From positions 29,935-93,934 of the forward strand of contig NZ_SOFL01000045.1 in assembly GCF_004402695.1 (NCBI RefSeq): a stretch of DNA of 64,000 nt, read 5' to 3'. The notes beneath the pieces were generated by a model. It was given only the letters and a program-made list of their open reading frames with translations, made no database searches and was not told where the DNA came from. Both the position numbers and the translations under genes were made by a program. This document shows, one piece after another, positions 38,454 to 46,455 of this stretch; position 1 is the stretch's first letter; each line of letters begins with the position of its first letter. Source of the stretch: Cryobacterium adonitolivorans. GTDB taxonomy: Bacteria; Actinomycetota; Actinomycetes; Actinomycetales; Microbacteriaceae.

Positions 38454-39221
38454 GTGTCCATTCCTCTGACCTCCGAAGCGCGCGTCGCCGGCTCCTCCGC
38501 CGGCACTGCCGGCACAGCCGGCTCCGCTGCAGAGCGTGTCAGCGAGCTGCAGGCGCGCATCCACGGTATGCAGCGCGACCGCTGGGACGGCGGCGGGCGG
38601 CCCGTCTCCGGGGTCCTCGCCGAACTCCTGCCGGACGGGATCCTGCGAACGGGTGTGGTCTATACGGTCGACAACTCGACGTCGCTCATCATGGCCGTGC
38701 TGGCCGCGGCGACAGCGGACGGCGGCTGGAGCGCCGTGGTGGGCCTTCCAGACTTCGGCGCGGAGGCGGCCATCGGATTCGGCATCGACCTCGAGCGTGT
38801 CGTGTTGGTTCCCTCCCCCGCCGATCAGTGGTTGGCGGTGACGGCGGCGCTGGTGGACGTACTGCCGGTCGTCGTCGTGCATCCGGAGCGTGCCGTTGGC
38901 GACGCCGAGGCGGCCCGGCTCGGCGCGCGGCTGCGGCAGAGCGGCTGCACCCTGATCGTGGCCGGTGCGTGGTCCCAGAGCGAGGCAGCACTGCGGGTCA
39001 CCGGCACCCGCTGGGAGGGCCTGGGCGCCGGACACGGCTACCTGGCCGGTCGCGACCTGACCGTGCACGTTTCCGGGCGAAACGGCAGTGGACCGCGACG
39101 GTCCACGCTGGTGCACCTTCCGGAGGTCGCCGCCCCGGGTGACGCCGAACCTGTTGTCCGCCGGGAGAGCGGTCGGCGCGGCCGGGCGGGGGCCGGCATC
39201 CGGAAATCGGGTCGGTCATGA
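38454..39221 (+). CDS. imuA: Mutasome accessory protein ImuA
   Basis: A 255-aa RecA-fold-related protein of the ImuA' type that works with ImuB and DnaE2 in damage-induced mutagenesis. The N-terminus (AAERVSELQARIHGMQRDRW) is a helix typical of this group. The central core VVYTVDNSTSLIMAVLAAAT and LERVVLVPSPADQWLAV follows. No complete Walker A is present, as in mycobacterial ImuA'. GTG 38454 is directly behind the SOS promoter. It overlaps imuB by 4 bp. Confidence 0.88.
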   Translation: MSIPLTSEARVAGSSAGTAGTAGSAAERVSELQARIHGMQRDRWDGGGRPVSGVLAELLPDGILRTGVVYTVDNSTSLIMAVLAAATADGGWSAVVGLPDFGAEAAIGFGIDLERVVLVPSPADQWLAVTAALVDVLPVVVVHPERAVGDAEAARLGARLRQSGCTLIVAGAWSQSEAALRVTGTRWEGLGAGHGYLAGRDLTVHVSGRNGSGPRRSTLVHLPEVAAPGDAEPVVRRESGRRGRAGAGIRKSGRS

Positions 39222-40837
39222 ACCGCGAACGCACTATCGTTCTGTGGTGCCCGGACTGGCCGGTGCGTGCCGCTCGGTCCGCCACCGACCTGCCCGCAGA
39301 CACCCCGATGGCTCTCATCGATCACAGGATGGTCTTCGCCTGTTCGCCAGAGGCGCGGCGTCTGGGCGTCCGGCGGGGCCTGACCGTGAGGGAGGCCCAG
39401 TTCCGCTGCACAGACCTCATCGTGTTGCCCTACGACCCCGCGTTGGACCGGCGGGCCTTCGAGCCCGTGCTGGACGGACTCGAGGACATCGCGCCCGGTG
39501 TGGCCGTGCTCCGTCCTGGCACCTGCGCGATCCGGGCCCGCGGCCCGGTGCGGTACTACGGCAGCGAGGCCGCCGCGGCGCGAGCCATGCTCGACTACCT
39601 GCACGGGGCCGGACTTCCCGAGGCCAGGGCCGGCATCGCCGACGGCCCGTTCGCGGCCGAGCAGGCGGCGCGCGCTCCGGCGACGGGTCCCGGGGGCGTC
39701 GGGTCGGAGTCCCCGGATCGGGTGCGCATAGTCCCTTCCGGAGAATCCGCCGCGTTCCTGGCACCGCTGCCCGTGTCGGCCGTTGCCGATGCCGGACTGG
39801 GCACCCTGCTGGCCCGGCTCGGGGTGCACACCCTCGGCCAGCTCGCCGCTCTGCCCGCCCTGGACGTGCACCGCCGGTTCGGGGCTGCGGCGGCGCAGGC
39901 CCACGCCAGGGCGGCCGGGCGGGAGCACGAGGAGGTCGTGCCCCGCACCCCCACACCGGTCTTCGACCGCGGCCAGGAGTTCGAGCCGGCCCTGGACCGC
40001 ATCGACCAACTCGCCTTCGCGCTGCGCAGCACCGCTGACACCTTCGTGCTGGCGTTACGGGAGCAGACGCTGGTGTGCACGGCCGTGTCGATCCTCGTCA
40101 GCACCGAAGACGGTCTCCTGACCGAACGGACCTGGCGGCATCCCCGGTGGTTCACGGCCTCAGACCTGATCGACAGGGTGCGCTGGCAGTTGCAGGGCGA
40201 AGGGCGGGCAGACTCGGGCCTGGCCGCCGGGGTGATACGAGTGACGTTTTCCCCCGACCGGGTCGACGCCGTCGCTAACCACGAGGACGGCCTGTGGGGA
40301 ACGGGCCCCGACGAGCGCATCCACCACGCCCTCACCCGGGTGCAGGGCCTGGTCGGCCACGCCGGCGTCGTGACGGCGGCCATCAGCGGCGGGCGGATGC
40401 TCGCCGACCGCCAACTGTGGGTGCCCTGGGGCGATGACGGTGCCGGCCCGCCCGGCCGCGCCTCGGGCGGCGACGCCCGCCCCTGGTCCGGGAGCCTCGG
40501 CGGGCTGCTCCCCGCCACGGTGTACCGGGAACGCCGGCCGGTCACCCTTGTCACCGACGATGGCCACGCATTGCGGGTCGATGACCGCGGTGCGCTCGTT
40601 GGCGAGCCGGCGCGGTTCTCGCCGCCTCGGTCTGCAGCGGGAGGCACCGAGGGATCCACCGGCACCGAGCCCCGAACGGTGGTGGCGTGGGCGGGCCCGT
40701 GGCCGGTGCTGGAACGGTGGTGGGACACCCCGGCCGGGCGCACGGTGCAACGGGTGCAGATCGTCGAGGAGCACGGCAGCGCATGGCTGTTGGCCCTGGA
40801 CGGCGACGGCTGGCGGGCCGAGGCCCGGTATGACTAG
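39218..40837 (+). CDS. imuB: Y-family polymerase-like mutasome protein ImuB
   Basis: A 539-aa DinB-like protein acting as the mutasome scaffold. The N-terminal WCPDWPVRAARSATDLP and LGVRRGLTVREAQFRC match the family. Acidic catalytic residues of active Y-polymerases (DxD and SxDE) are not evident, as expected for a non-catalytic ImuB. The little-finger region is about residues 255-360, and a long C-terminal tail should hold the clamp-binding part. It starts inside the imuA stop (ATGA) and is followed by a small bridging ORF. Confidence 0.93.
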   Translation: MNRERTIVLWCPDWPVRAARSATDLPADTPMALIDHRMVFACSPEARRLGVRRGLTVREAQFRCTDLIVLPYDPALDRRAFEPVLDGLEDIAPGVAVLRPGTCAIRARGPVRYYGSEAAAARAMLDYLHGAGLPEARAGIADGPFAAEQAARAPATGPGGVGSESPDRVRIVPSGESAAFLAPLPVSAVADAGLGTLLARLGVHTLGQLAALPALDVHRRFGAAAAQAHARAAGREHEEVVPRTPTPVFDRGQEFEPALDRIDQLAFALRSTADTFVLALREQTLVCTAVSILVSTEDGLLTERTWRHPRWFTASDLIDRVRWQLQGEGRADSGLAAGVIRVTFSPDRVDAVANHEDGLWGTGPDERIHHALTRVQGLVGHAGVVTAAISGGRMLADRQLWVPWGDDGAGPPGRASGGDARPWSGSLGGLLPATVYRERRPVTLVTDDGHALRVDDRGALVGEPARFSPPRSAAGGTEGSTGTEPRTVVAWAGPWPVLERWWDTPAGRTVQRVQIVEEHGSAWLLALDGDGWRAEARYD

Positions 40838-40937
40838 GCCCCACGTGATCGACGGCACCGCGCTTGACGGCACAGCGCTTGACGGCACAGCGATTGGTGA
40901 CACAGCGAGGACGGTGCAGCCCGATGGGATTCAATAA
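40830..40937 (+). CDS. 35-aa ORF bridging imuB and dnaE2 (putative)
   Basis: ATG 40830 overlaps the imuB stop region, and its TAA (40935-40937) lies 11 nt inside dnaE2. The peptide is M-T-R-P-H followed by a five-residue repeat VIDGT, ALDGT, ALDGT, AIGDT, then ARTVQPDGIQ. The pattern could couple translation of imuB to dnaE2. No database support can be given. It may instead be only a tandem DNA repeat with an open frame. Confidence 0.35.
   Translation: MTRPHVIDGTALDGTALDGTAIGDTARTVQPDGIQ
40845..40904 (+). repeat. 15-bp tandem repeat between imuB and dnaE2
   Basis: Two exact copies of GCGCTTGACGGCACA (40860-40874, 40875-40889) are flanked by degenerate copies at 40845-40859 and 40890-40904. 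The unit is a multiple of 3, so changes in copy number keep frame in the 35-aa ORF. Confidence 0.8.
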
Positions 40938-43900
40938 CCCACCCATTCCCTGGTCGGAACTGGAGCGTCGGCTCTCCGACCGGCGACCCGGCGGCCCTCC
41001 CCCAGAGGCCGACGGCGGCGACAGCCCGGCCTGGTCCAGACACCGCCAGCCCTACGCGCCCCAGACCCCGCCGCGCCCACCCGCGGAGGCCCTCGTCGGC
41101 TACGCGGAACTGCACGCCCACTCGAACTTCAGCTTCCTCGACGGCGGAAGCTCCCCGGAACGCCTCCTCGAGGAAGCCGGGACGCTGGGCCTGCACGGCC
41201 TGGCCCTTACCGATCACGACGGGTTATACGGTGCGGTCCGCCTGGCCGAAACCGCGGAGAGCTACCCGGGCGTCCGCACGGTGTTCGGGGCAGAGCTGTC
41301 CCTCGGGCTGACCCGACGGCAGAACGGGGTGCCGGACCCCGAGGGCAGCCACCTCGTTGTCCTGGCCAGGGGTCAGGAGGGCTACCACCGGCTGGCCGCT
41401 GCGCTCACCCACGGCCAGCTCGCCGGCGGCGAGAAGGGCCGCCCCATCTACGACGCCGAGGAACTCGGCGAGGCGTCCGACGGGCAGTGGAGCATCCTGA
41501 CCGGGTCTCGTTCCGGCGCGGTGCGCCAGGCCCTGTTGCGGGACGGCGACGCGGCGGCGGCCCGGGAACTGGACCGCCTGGTCGCCCTGTTCGGCCGCGA
41601 CAGCGTAAACGTCGAACTGGTCGACCACGGCCGTCCGCAGGACAGCGTGACCAATGACCGGCTGGCCGCCCTGGCGGAGCGGGCCGGCCTGCCCGTGCTC
41701 GCCACCAACAACGTGCACTACGCCCAGCCGGGCGACTTCAGGCTGTACTCCGCACTGGCCGCCGTACGCGCCCAACGCAGCCTGGACGACATGGACGGCT
41801 GGCTGCCCGCTGGCCCCACCCAGCACCTGCGGAGCGGAGCAGAGATGGCCGCGCGCTTTCGCCGGTATCCGGGGGCCGTCGCCCGCACCGTGCCGCTCGC
41901 CGACGAACTCGCCTTCTCCCTGCGCCGGGCCAGGCCCCGGCTCCCTCGTCAGCACGTTCCCGACGGGCACACGCCGATGAGCTGGTTGCGCCAGCTGGTC
42001 TGGGACGGCGCCGAACAGGCGTACCCCGGCTACAACGCCAATGTGCGGGAGCGTCTGGAGAAGGAACTCGCCGTGATCGAGGCGAAGGACTTCCCCGGCT
42101 ACTTCCTGATCGTGCATGACATCGTGCAGTTCGCCCGGCGTTCTGGCATCCTCTGCCAGGGCCGAGGGTCCGCGGCGAACTCGGCGGTCTGCTTCGTGAT
42201 CGGCATCACCGCCGTGGACTCGATCTTCTATCGGCTGCCCTTCGAGAGGTTCCTCTCCAGCCTGCGCGAGGAAGAACCCGACATCGACGTGGACTTCGAC
42301 TCCGACCGGCGGGAGGAGGTGATCCAGTACGTCTACGAACGCTACGGGCGCCTCAATGCCGCCCAGGTGGCCAACGTGATCACCTACCGGCCGAAGTTCG
42401 CGGTACGAGACATGGCGAAAGCCCTCGGCTACAGCACCGGACAGCAGGACGCCTGGTCCAAGCAGGTGGAACGGTGGGGTTCGGCGGTGTCCAGCCCGGA
42501 CCACGACATCCCCGGCCAGGTCGCCGACCTCGCCGGCCAGGTGCTCGGATTCCCCCGTCACCTCGGCATCCATTCCGGCGGCATGGTCCTCACCGACCGA
42601 CCCGTCGGAGAGGTCTGCCCCATCGAGCACGCCCGCAAAGAGAACCGCACGGTGCTGCAGTGGGACAAGGATGACTGCGCCTGGATGGGCCTGGTCAAGT
42701 TCGACCTGCTCGGCCTCGGCATGCTCGCCGCCCTGCAGTACACCTTCGACCTGGTGCGGGACTCGCTCGGCGAGGACTGGGGCCTGGGCAGCATTCCCCG
42801 GGAGGAGGCCGGGGTGTACGACATGCTCTGCCGAGCCGACTCCATCGGCGTGTTCCAGGTGGAGAGCCGCGCCCAGATGGGCACCCTGCCGCGCCTGCAA
42901 CCGCGCCGCTTCTACGACCTCGTGGTCGAGATCGCACTGATCCGCCCCGGGCCCATCCAGGGCGGCGCCGTGCACCCGTACATCCGGCGCAAGCTCGGCC
43001 AGGAACCGGTCAGCTACCTGCACCCCAAGTTCGAGCCGGTCCTGGAACGCACCCTCGGCATCCCGCTCTTCCAGGAACAGCTCATGCAGATGGCCATGGC
43101 GGTGGGCGGCTGCAGCGGCGAGGACGCCGACCTGCTCCGCCGGGCGATGGGATCCAAGCGCGGTGTCGAGAAGATCTCATCCCTCCGCGCCACCCTGTAC
43201 GAGGGCATGGCCGGCAACGGCATCACCGGCGACCTGGCGGACGAGATCTACGAGAAGATCGAGGCGTTCGCGAACTTCGGCTTCGCCGAGAGCCACTCGA
43301 TCAGCTTCGCCCTGCTGGTCTACGCCAGCGCCTGGTTGAAGCTGCACTATCCCGGCGCCTTCCTCGCCGCGCTGCTGCGGGCCCAGCCGATGGGGTTTTA
43401 CTCGCCGCAGTCACTGGTCGCGGACGCCCGCAGGCACGGTGTGCAGGTGATGCGACCCGATGTGCAGCTCTCCGGCGCCGATGCGATTCTCGAGTTGCTG
43501 CCCGACGCGGCGGGCGAGCCCGGCGGCCGGCCGGGCTGCCTGGACCACGACCAACCCGCCGTGCCGGTCTACGACCGGACCCTGCCCGTCGACGATCGGG
43601 GCCACCGCAGGGACGGCGCCCTGGCCGTGCGGCTCGGGCTGGCCGATGTGCGCTCCATCGGCGCCGCGGTGGCCGAGCGGATCGTCGCAGACCGGGCCAG
43701 GTTCGGTCCGTTCCATTCCATGAACGACCTGGCCCGGCGGGCCAGGCTGAACACCGAACAGCTCGAATCCCTGGCCACGGCTGGAGCCTTCGATGGGCTG
43801 GGCCTCGAGCGCCGGCAGGCCCTGTGGTCGGCTGGGGAAGCGGCCCAGGAGACCGACGCCCACCTGCGCGGCTCCTTCGAGACCGTGCAACCGCCCCTGC

Positions 43901-44325
43901 TGGCCCTGATGACACCGGTGGAGCAGGTGGCCTATGACCTCTGGGCCACCGGAGTCTCCACCGACGACCATCCGATCCGCCATGCCAGGCCGGCCCTGGC
44001 CGCCCGGGGCGCCCTGGCCGCGAATCAGCTGGCCGCCAGCGAGAACGGCCGCCGGATCGAGGTCGGTGGGGTGGTCACCCATCGGCAGCGACCGGCCACG
44101 GCGAACGGCGTCACCTTCATCAACCTGGAGGACGAGACCGGCAACGTCAACGTCGTGGTGAGTGTCGGGGTCTGGAACCACTTCCGCAGGATCGCCCGGG
44201 AATCCCCCGCCCTGATGATCCGCGGCATCCTCGAACGCTCGCCGGAGGGCGTCGTCAACCTGATCGCCGACCGATTCGAACCCCTCACCGTGGCGGCCCA
44301 CACGTCGTCGCGGGACTTCCGCTAG
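40924..44325 (+). CDS. dnaE2: Error-prone DNA polymerase III alpha subunit DnaE2 (ImuC)
   Basis: Catalytic subunit of the mutasome, 1133 aa. The PHP domain opens with YAELHAHSNFSFLDGGSSPE near residue 59, and the polymerase palm acidic triad lies around EEPDIDVDFDSDRREEV. Fingers and clamp-binding regions follow, and an OB domain closes the protein (RIEVGGVVTHRQRPATANGV). DnaE2 is shorter than replicative DnaE1. ATG 40924 is chosen over an upstream in-frame ATG 40864, which lies in the tandem repeat. It is third in the imuA-imuB-dnaE2 operon under the SOS box. Confidence 0.96.
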   Translation: MGFNNPPIPWSELERRLSDRRPGGPPPEADGGDSPAWSRHRQPYAPQTPPRPPAEALVGYAELHAHSNFSFLDGGSSPERLLEEAGTLGLHGLALTDHDGLYGAVRLAETAESYPGVRTVFGAELSLGLTRRQNGVPDPEGSHLVVLARGQEGYHRLAAALTHGQLAGGEKGRPIYDAEELGEASDGQWSILTGSRSGAVRQALLRDGDAAAARELDRLVALFGRDSVNVELVDHGRPQDSVTNDRLAALAERAGLPVLATNNVHYAQPGDFRLYSALAAVRAQRSLDDMDGWLPAGPTQHLRSGAEMAARFRRYPGAVARTVPLADELAFSLRRARPRLPRQHVPDGHTPMSWLRQLVWDGAEQAYPGYNANVRERLEKELAVIEAKDFPGYFLIVHDIVQFARRSGILCQGRGSAANSAVCFVIGITAVDSIFYRLPFERFLSSLREEEPDIDVDFDSDRREEVIQYVYERYGRLNAAQVANVITYRPKFAVRDMAKALGYSTGQQDAWSKQVERWGSAVSSPDHDIPGQVADLAGQVLGFPRHLGIHSGGMVLTDRPVGEVCPIEHARKENRTVLQWDKDDCAWMGLVKFDLLGLGMLAALQYTFDLVRDSLGEDWGLGSIPREEAGVYDMLCRADSIGVFQVESRAQMGTLPRLQPRRFYDLVVEIALIRPGPIQGGAVHPYIRRKLGQEPVSYLHPKFEPVLERTLGIPLFQEQLMQMAMAVGGCSGEDADLLRRAMGSKRGVEKISSLRATLYEGMAGNGITGDLADEIYEKIEAFANFGFAESHSISFALLVYASAWLKLHYPGAFLAALLRAQPMGFYSPQSLVADARRHGVQVMRPDVQLSGADAILELLPDAAGEPGGRPGCLDHDQPAVPVYDRTLPVDDRGHRRDGALAVRLGLADVRSIGAAVAERIVADRARFGPFHSMNDLARRARLNTEQLESLATAGAFDGLGLERRQALWSAGEAAQETDAHLRGSFETVQPPLLALMTPVEQVAYDLWATGVSTDDHPIRHARPALAARGALAANQLAASENGRRIEVGGVVTHRQRPATANGVTFINLEDETGNVNVVVSVGVWNHFRRIARESPALMIRGILERSPEGVVNLIADRFEPLTVAAHTSSRDFR

Positions 44326-44335
44326 CGTCGATCCA

Positions 44336-45175
44336 GTGAATGAAGACCGATACTCCAATGATGTGCTCGCCGCCGGATGGCGGGAGGCCGGCCGCCGTGT
44401 CGTCCCCCAGCAGGAGGCCGTGCGCGACCTGGTCGTCGAAGAGGTCGCCACCGGGTTCTGTGGTGCGGTCATCAGGGTTGAGAAGAAGGTCGTCACCCTG
44501 GAGGACCGGCACGGAAAACTCCGGCTGTTCCCCCTCGGCGGCGGATTCCTGCTCGACGGCGAGCCGGTCGTCCTGGTACCAGCGCGCGCCACGGCCCCGG
44601 CCGCCAGGGGACGCACGGCGTCCGGCTCACTGGCGGTGGCGGATGCGCCGGCGCGGGTGGCCAGGGGCAGCCGCATCTTCGTGGAGGGCCGCCACGATGC
44701 CGAGCTCGTCGAGAAGGTCTGGGGCGCCGACCTCCGCATCGAGGGCGTCGTCGTGGAGTACATCGAGGGCGTGGACAACCTCGCCGAGCTGCTGGCGGAG
44801 TTCAAGCCCGGTCCGACCCGCCGGGTCGGAGTTCTCGTCGACCACCTGGTGCCCGGATCCAAGGAGAGCCGCATCGCCGACGCGGTCGCCAATGGCCCGC
44901 ATGGCCGCCACGTCCTGGTGGTCGGTCATCCCTACGTGGATGTCTGGCAGTCGGTGAAGCCGGCCCGATTGAACCTGCCCGTCTGGCCCCAGATTCCGCG
45001 CAACATCGAGTGGAAGCACGGCATCTGCGCGGCCCTCGGCTGGCCGCACGACGACCAGGCGGACATCGCAAGGGCCTGGCAGCGGATCCTGGGCCAGGTG
45101 CGCACCTACGCCGATCTCGAACCGGCGTTGCTGGGCCGGGTCGAACAGCTGATTGACTTCGTCACCGTCGAATAG
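44336..45175 (+). CDS. DUF3097-family protein
   Basis: A 279-aa conserved actinobacterial protein of unknown function. Recognisable blocks are VRDLVVEEVATGFCGAVIRV near the N-terminus and RIFVEGRHDAELVEKVWGADLR, VEYIEGVDNLAELLAEF and VGVLVDHLVPGSKESRIADAV in the middle, a TOPRIM-like layout with acidic residues (EGRHDAE, VDHLVPGSKE). GTG 44336 lies 7 nt behind TAGCGT (44323-44328), which overlaps the dnaE2 stop, so it probably has its own leaderless transcript. Confidence 0.87.
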   Translation: MNEDRYSNDVLAAGWREAGRRVVPQQEAVRDLVVEEVATGFCGAVIRVEKKVVTLEDRHGKLRLFPLGGGFLLDGEPVVLVPARATAPAARGRTASGSLAVADAPARVARGSRIFVEGRHDAELVEKVWGADLRIEGVVVEYIEGVDNLAELLAEFKPGPTRRVGVLVDHLVPGSKESRIADAVANGPHGRHVLVVGHPYVDVWQSVKPARLNLPVWPQIPRNIEWKHGICAALGWPHDDQADIARAWQRILGQVRTYADLEPALLGRVEQLIDFVTVE

Positions 45176-45271
45176 AGCCGTCACCGGCACGCTTTGAGCA
45201 TTTCTGTCAGAATTCGTACACTTTGATGGCTTTTTTCGCACAGATCTTCACGCAGACCGAGCGATGTGGGC

Positions 45272-45425
45272 TAGTGTTGTCGAAGTAGTTGTAGTGCTTG
45301 CACGTCTAAAAAACGTATCGACTTCGGTCGGTGCGGGCTTATTCCTTTCGGAAGCGGACGACGAATACCGCGACGAACGGCCTCGAAAGTCGGGGCCATT
45401 CTTACACTCCTGGAGGAGTTTCATA
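45272..45425 (+). promoter_or_regulatory. Candidate promoter and long cold-shock leader
   Basis: TAGTGT at 45272-45277 could be the -10, which would give a 5-prime leader of about 140 nt before the csp start. A long structured leader is normal for cold-shock mRNAs. No clear -35 is visible. The Shine-Dalgarno CTGGAGGAG is strong. Confidence 0.4.
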
Positions 45426-45629
45426 ATGGCAACAGGTACCGTGAAATGGTTCAACGCTGAAAAGGGCTTTGGATTCATCGCTCCCGACGACGGAAGCGCC
45501 GATGTCTTCGCGCACTACTCCGCGATCGCTTCGAACGGCTACAAGTCGCTCGACGAGAACCAGAAGGTCGAGTTCGAGGTAACCCAGGGCCCCAAGGGTC
45601 CCCAGGCCGAGAACATCCGCGCCCTCTAA
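45426..45629 (+). CDS. Cold-shock protein (CspA family)
   Basis: A 67-aa single cold-shock domain that binds single-stranded RNA and DNA. RNP1 is KGFGFI (residues 15-20) and RNP2 is VFAHYS. The opening [17 protein letters not shown] is diagnostic. ATG 45426 is behind GGAGGAG; the frame remains open upstream but the leader is non-coding. It is a single gene with a strong intrinsic terminator. Confidence 0.97.
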   Translation: MATGTVKWFNAEKGFGFIAPDDGSADVFAHYSAIASNGYKSLDENQKVEFEVTQGPKGPQAENIRAL

Positions 45630-45660
45630 ATAGAGCTGCGGCAGCTGCATTCAGCTGCTT

Positions 45661-45696
45661 GCAACGCCCCCGCTTCGGCGGGGGCGTTGCTTTTTT
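45661..45696 (+). terminator. Intrinsic terminator of the cold-shock gene
   Basis: The 13-bp stem GCAACGCCCCCGC / GCGGGGGCGTTGC with a TTCG tetraloop is followed by six T. This is a textbook rho-independent terminator, 31 bp after the stop. Confidence 0.95.
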
Positions 45697-45731
45697 AACG
45701 CGCTGACTGTGTCACGGAGCGTTTGCCTAAC

Positions 45732-45801
45732 GCAACTGTTCCCCGTGCGGACTTTTGCGTCCGGCGGACCGGGTGCATTTGTCCGCACGGGGAACAGTTG
45801 C
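45732..45801. repeat. 21-bp inverted repeat between convergent genes
   Basis: The arms 45732-45752 and 45781-45801 are perfectly complementary over 21 bp, with a 28-nt loop that itself contains GTCC-GGC-GGAC. It follows a complete terminator, so it is not needed to stop the csp gene; it may terminate the lrp transcript or be a dispersed element. Confidence 0.75.
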
Positions 45802-45828
45802 CGTGCGGGTTCGCGGGAAAGGGCCGGG

Positions 45829-46308
45829 TTACTTGACCAGGTCCTGCCAGCCATCACCGTCGACGTACTCGAAGATCAGGTTGGTCTCCGTGTGCGCCAC
45901 CGCCGGATGCTCCGCCAGGTGTTCGAGGACGAAGTCGCGCAGGTCGGAGGCATCCGCCGCGGCCACGTGCAACAGGTAGTCGTCGGCGCCGGCCGTGTGA
46001 AACAACCCGATCACGCCGGGCCAGTGCGGGGCGGCACTGCGGAAGTCATCGATCTGCTCCCTCGCGTGCTTGGCCAGTCGCACCGAGATCAGGGCCTGCA
46101 GCGACGCCCCCAGGGCGGCCAGGTCGATGTTCGCCCGGTATCCGCGGATGTGGCCCAGCTGCTGGAGCCGGCGCAGCCGGAGGGAGACCGTGGACTCGGC
46201 CACGCCGATTTCGGCGGCCAGCGCGGCTCCCGATGCGCGTGCGTTGACCGAGAGCGCACGGAGCAGGGCCCGGTCGACGCGGTCCAGGTCGGCTTTCTTG
46301 GAATCCAT
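45829..46308 (-). CDS. Lrp/AsnC-family transcriptional regulator
   Basis: A 159-aa regulator. The N-terminal HTH (SGAALAAEIGVAESTVSLRL) is followed by RRLQQLGHIRGYRANIDLAAL and the RAM effector domain (about residues 70-150), where TAGADDYLLHVAAADASDL is typical. It probably binds an amino acid and acts as an octamer or dimer. ATG 46308 has GAGAG upstream. It is a single gene; target genes are not indicated by the context. Confidence 0.92.
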   Translation of the reverse strand: MDSKKADLDRVDRALLRALSVNARASGAALAAEIGVAESTVSLRLRRLQQLGHIRGYRANIDLAALGASLQALISVRLAKHAREQIDDFRSAAPHWPGVIGLFHTAGADDYLLHVAAADASDLRDFVLEHLAEHPAVAHTETNLIFEYVDGDGWQDLVK

Positions 46309-46455
46309 ACACGCTCTCTTTCGTCGAGCGTCAGTTTATCGACCGTTCTTCGACTCTGACGGCCGCCTCTGCATCAACTGCATCACAGGTGGGTTTCCGG
46401 CGGATGACGCCGGTGAACCTGCGACCCGCCCCTCGAGCGTCCCCGCAGCGCCGGG

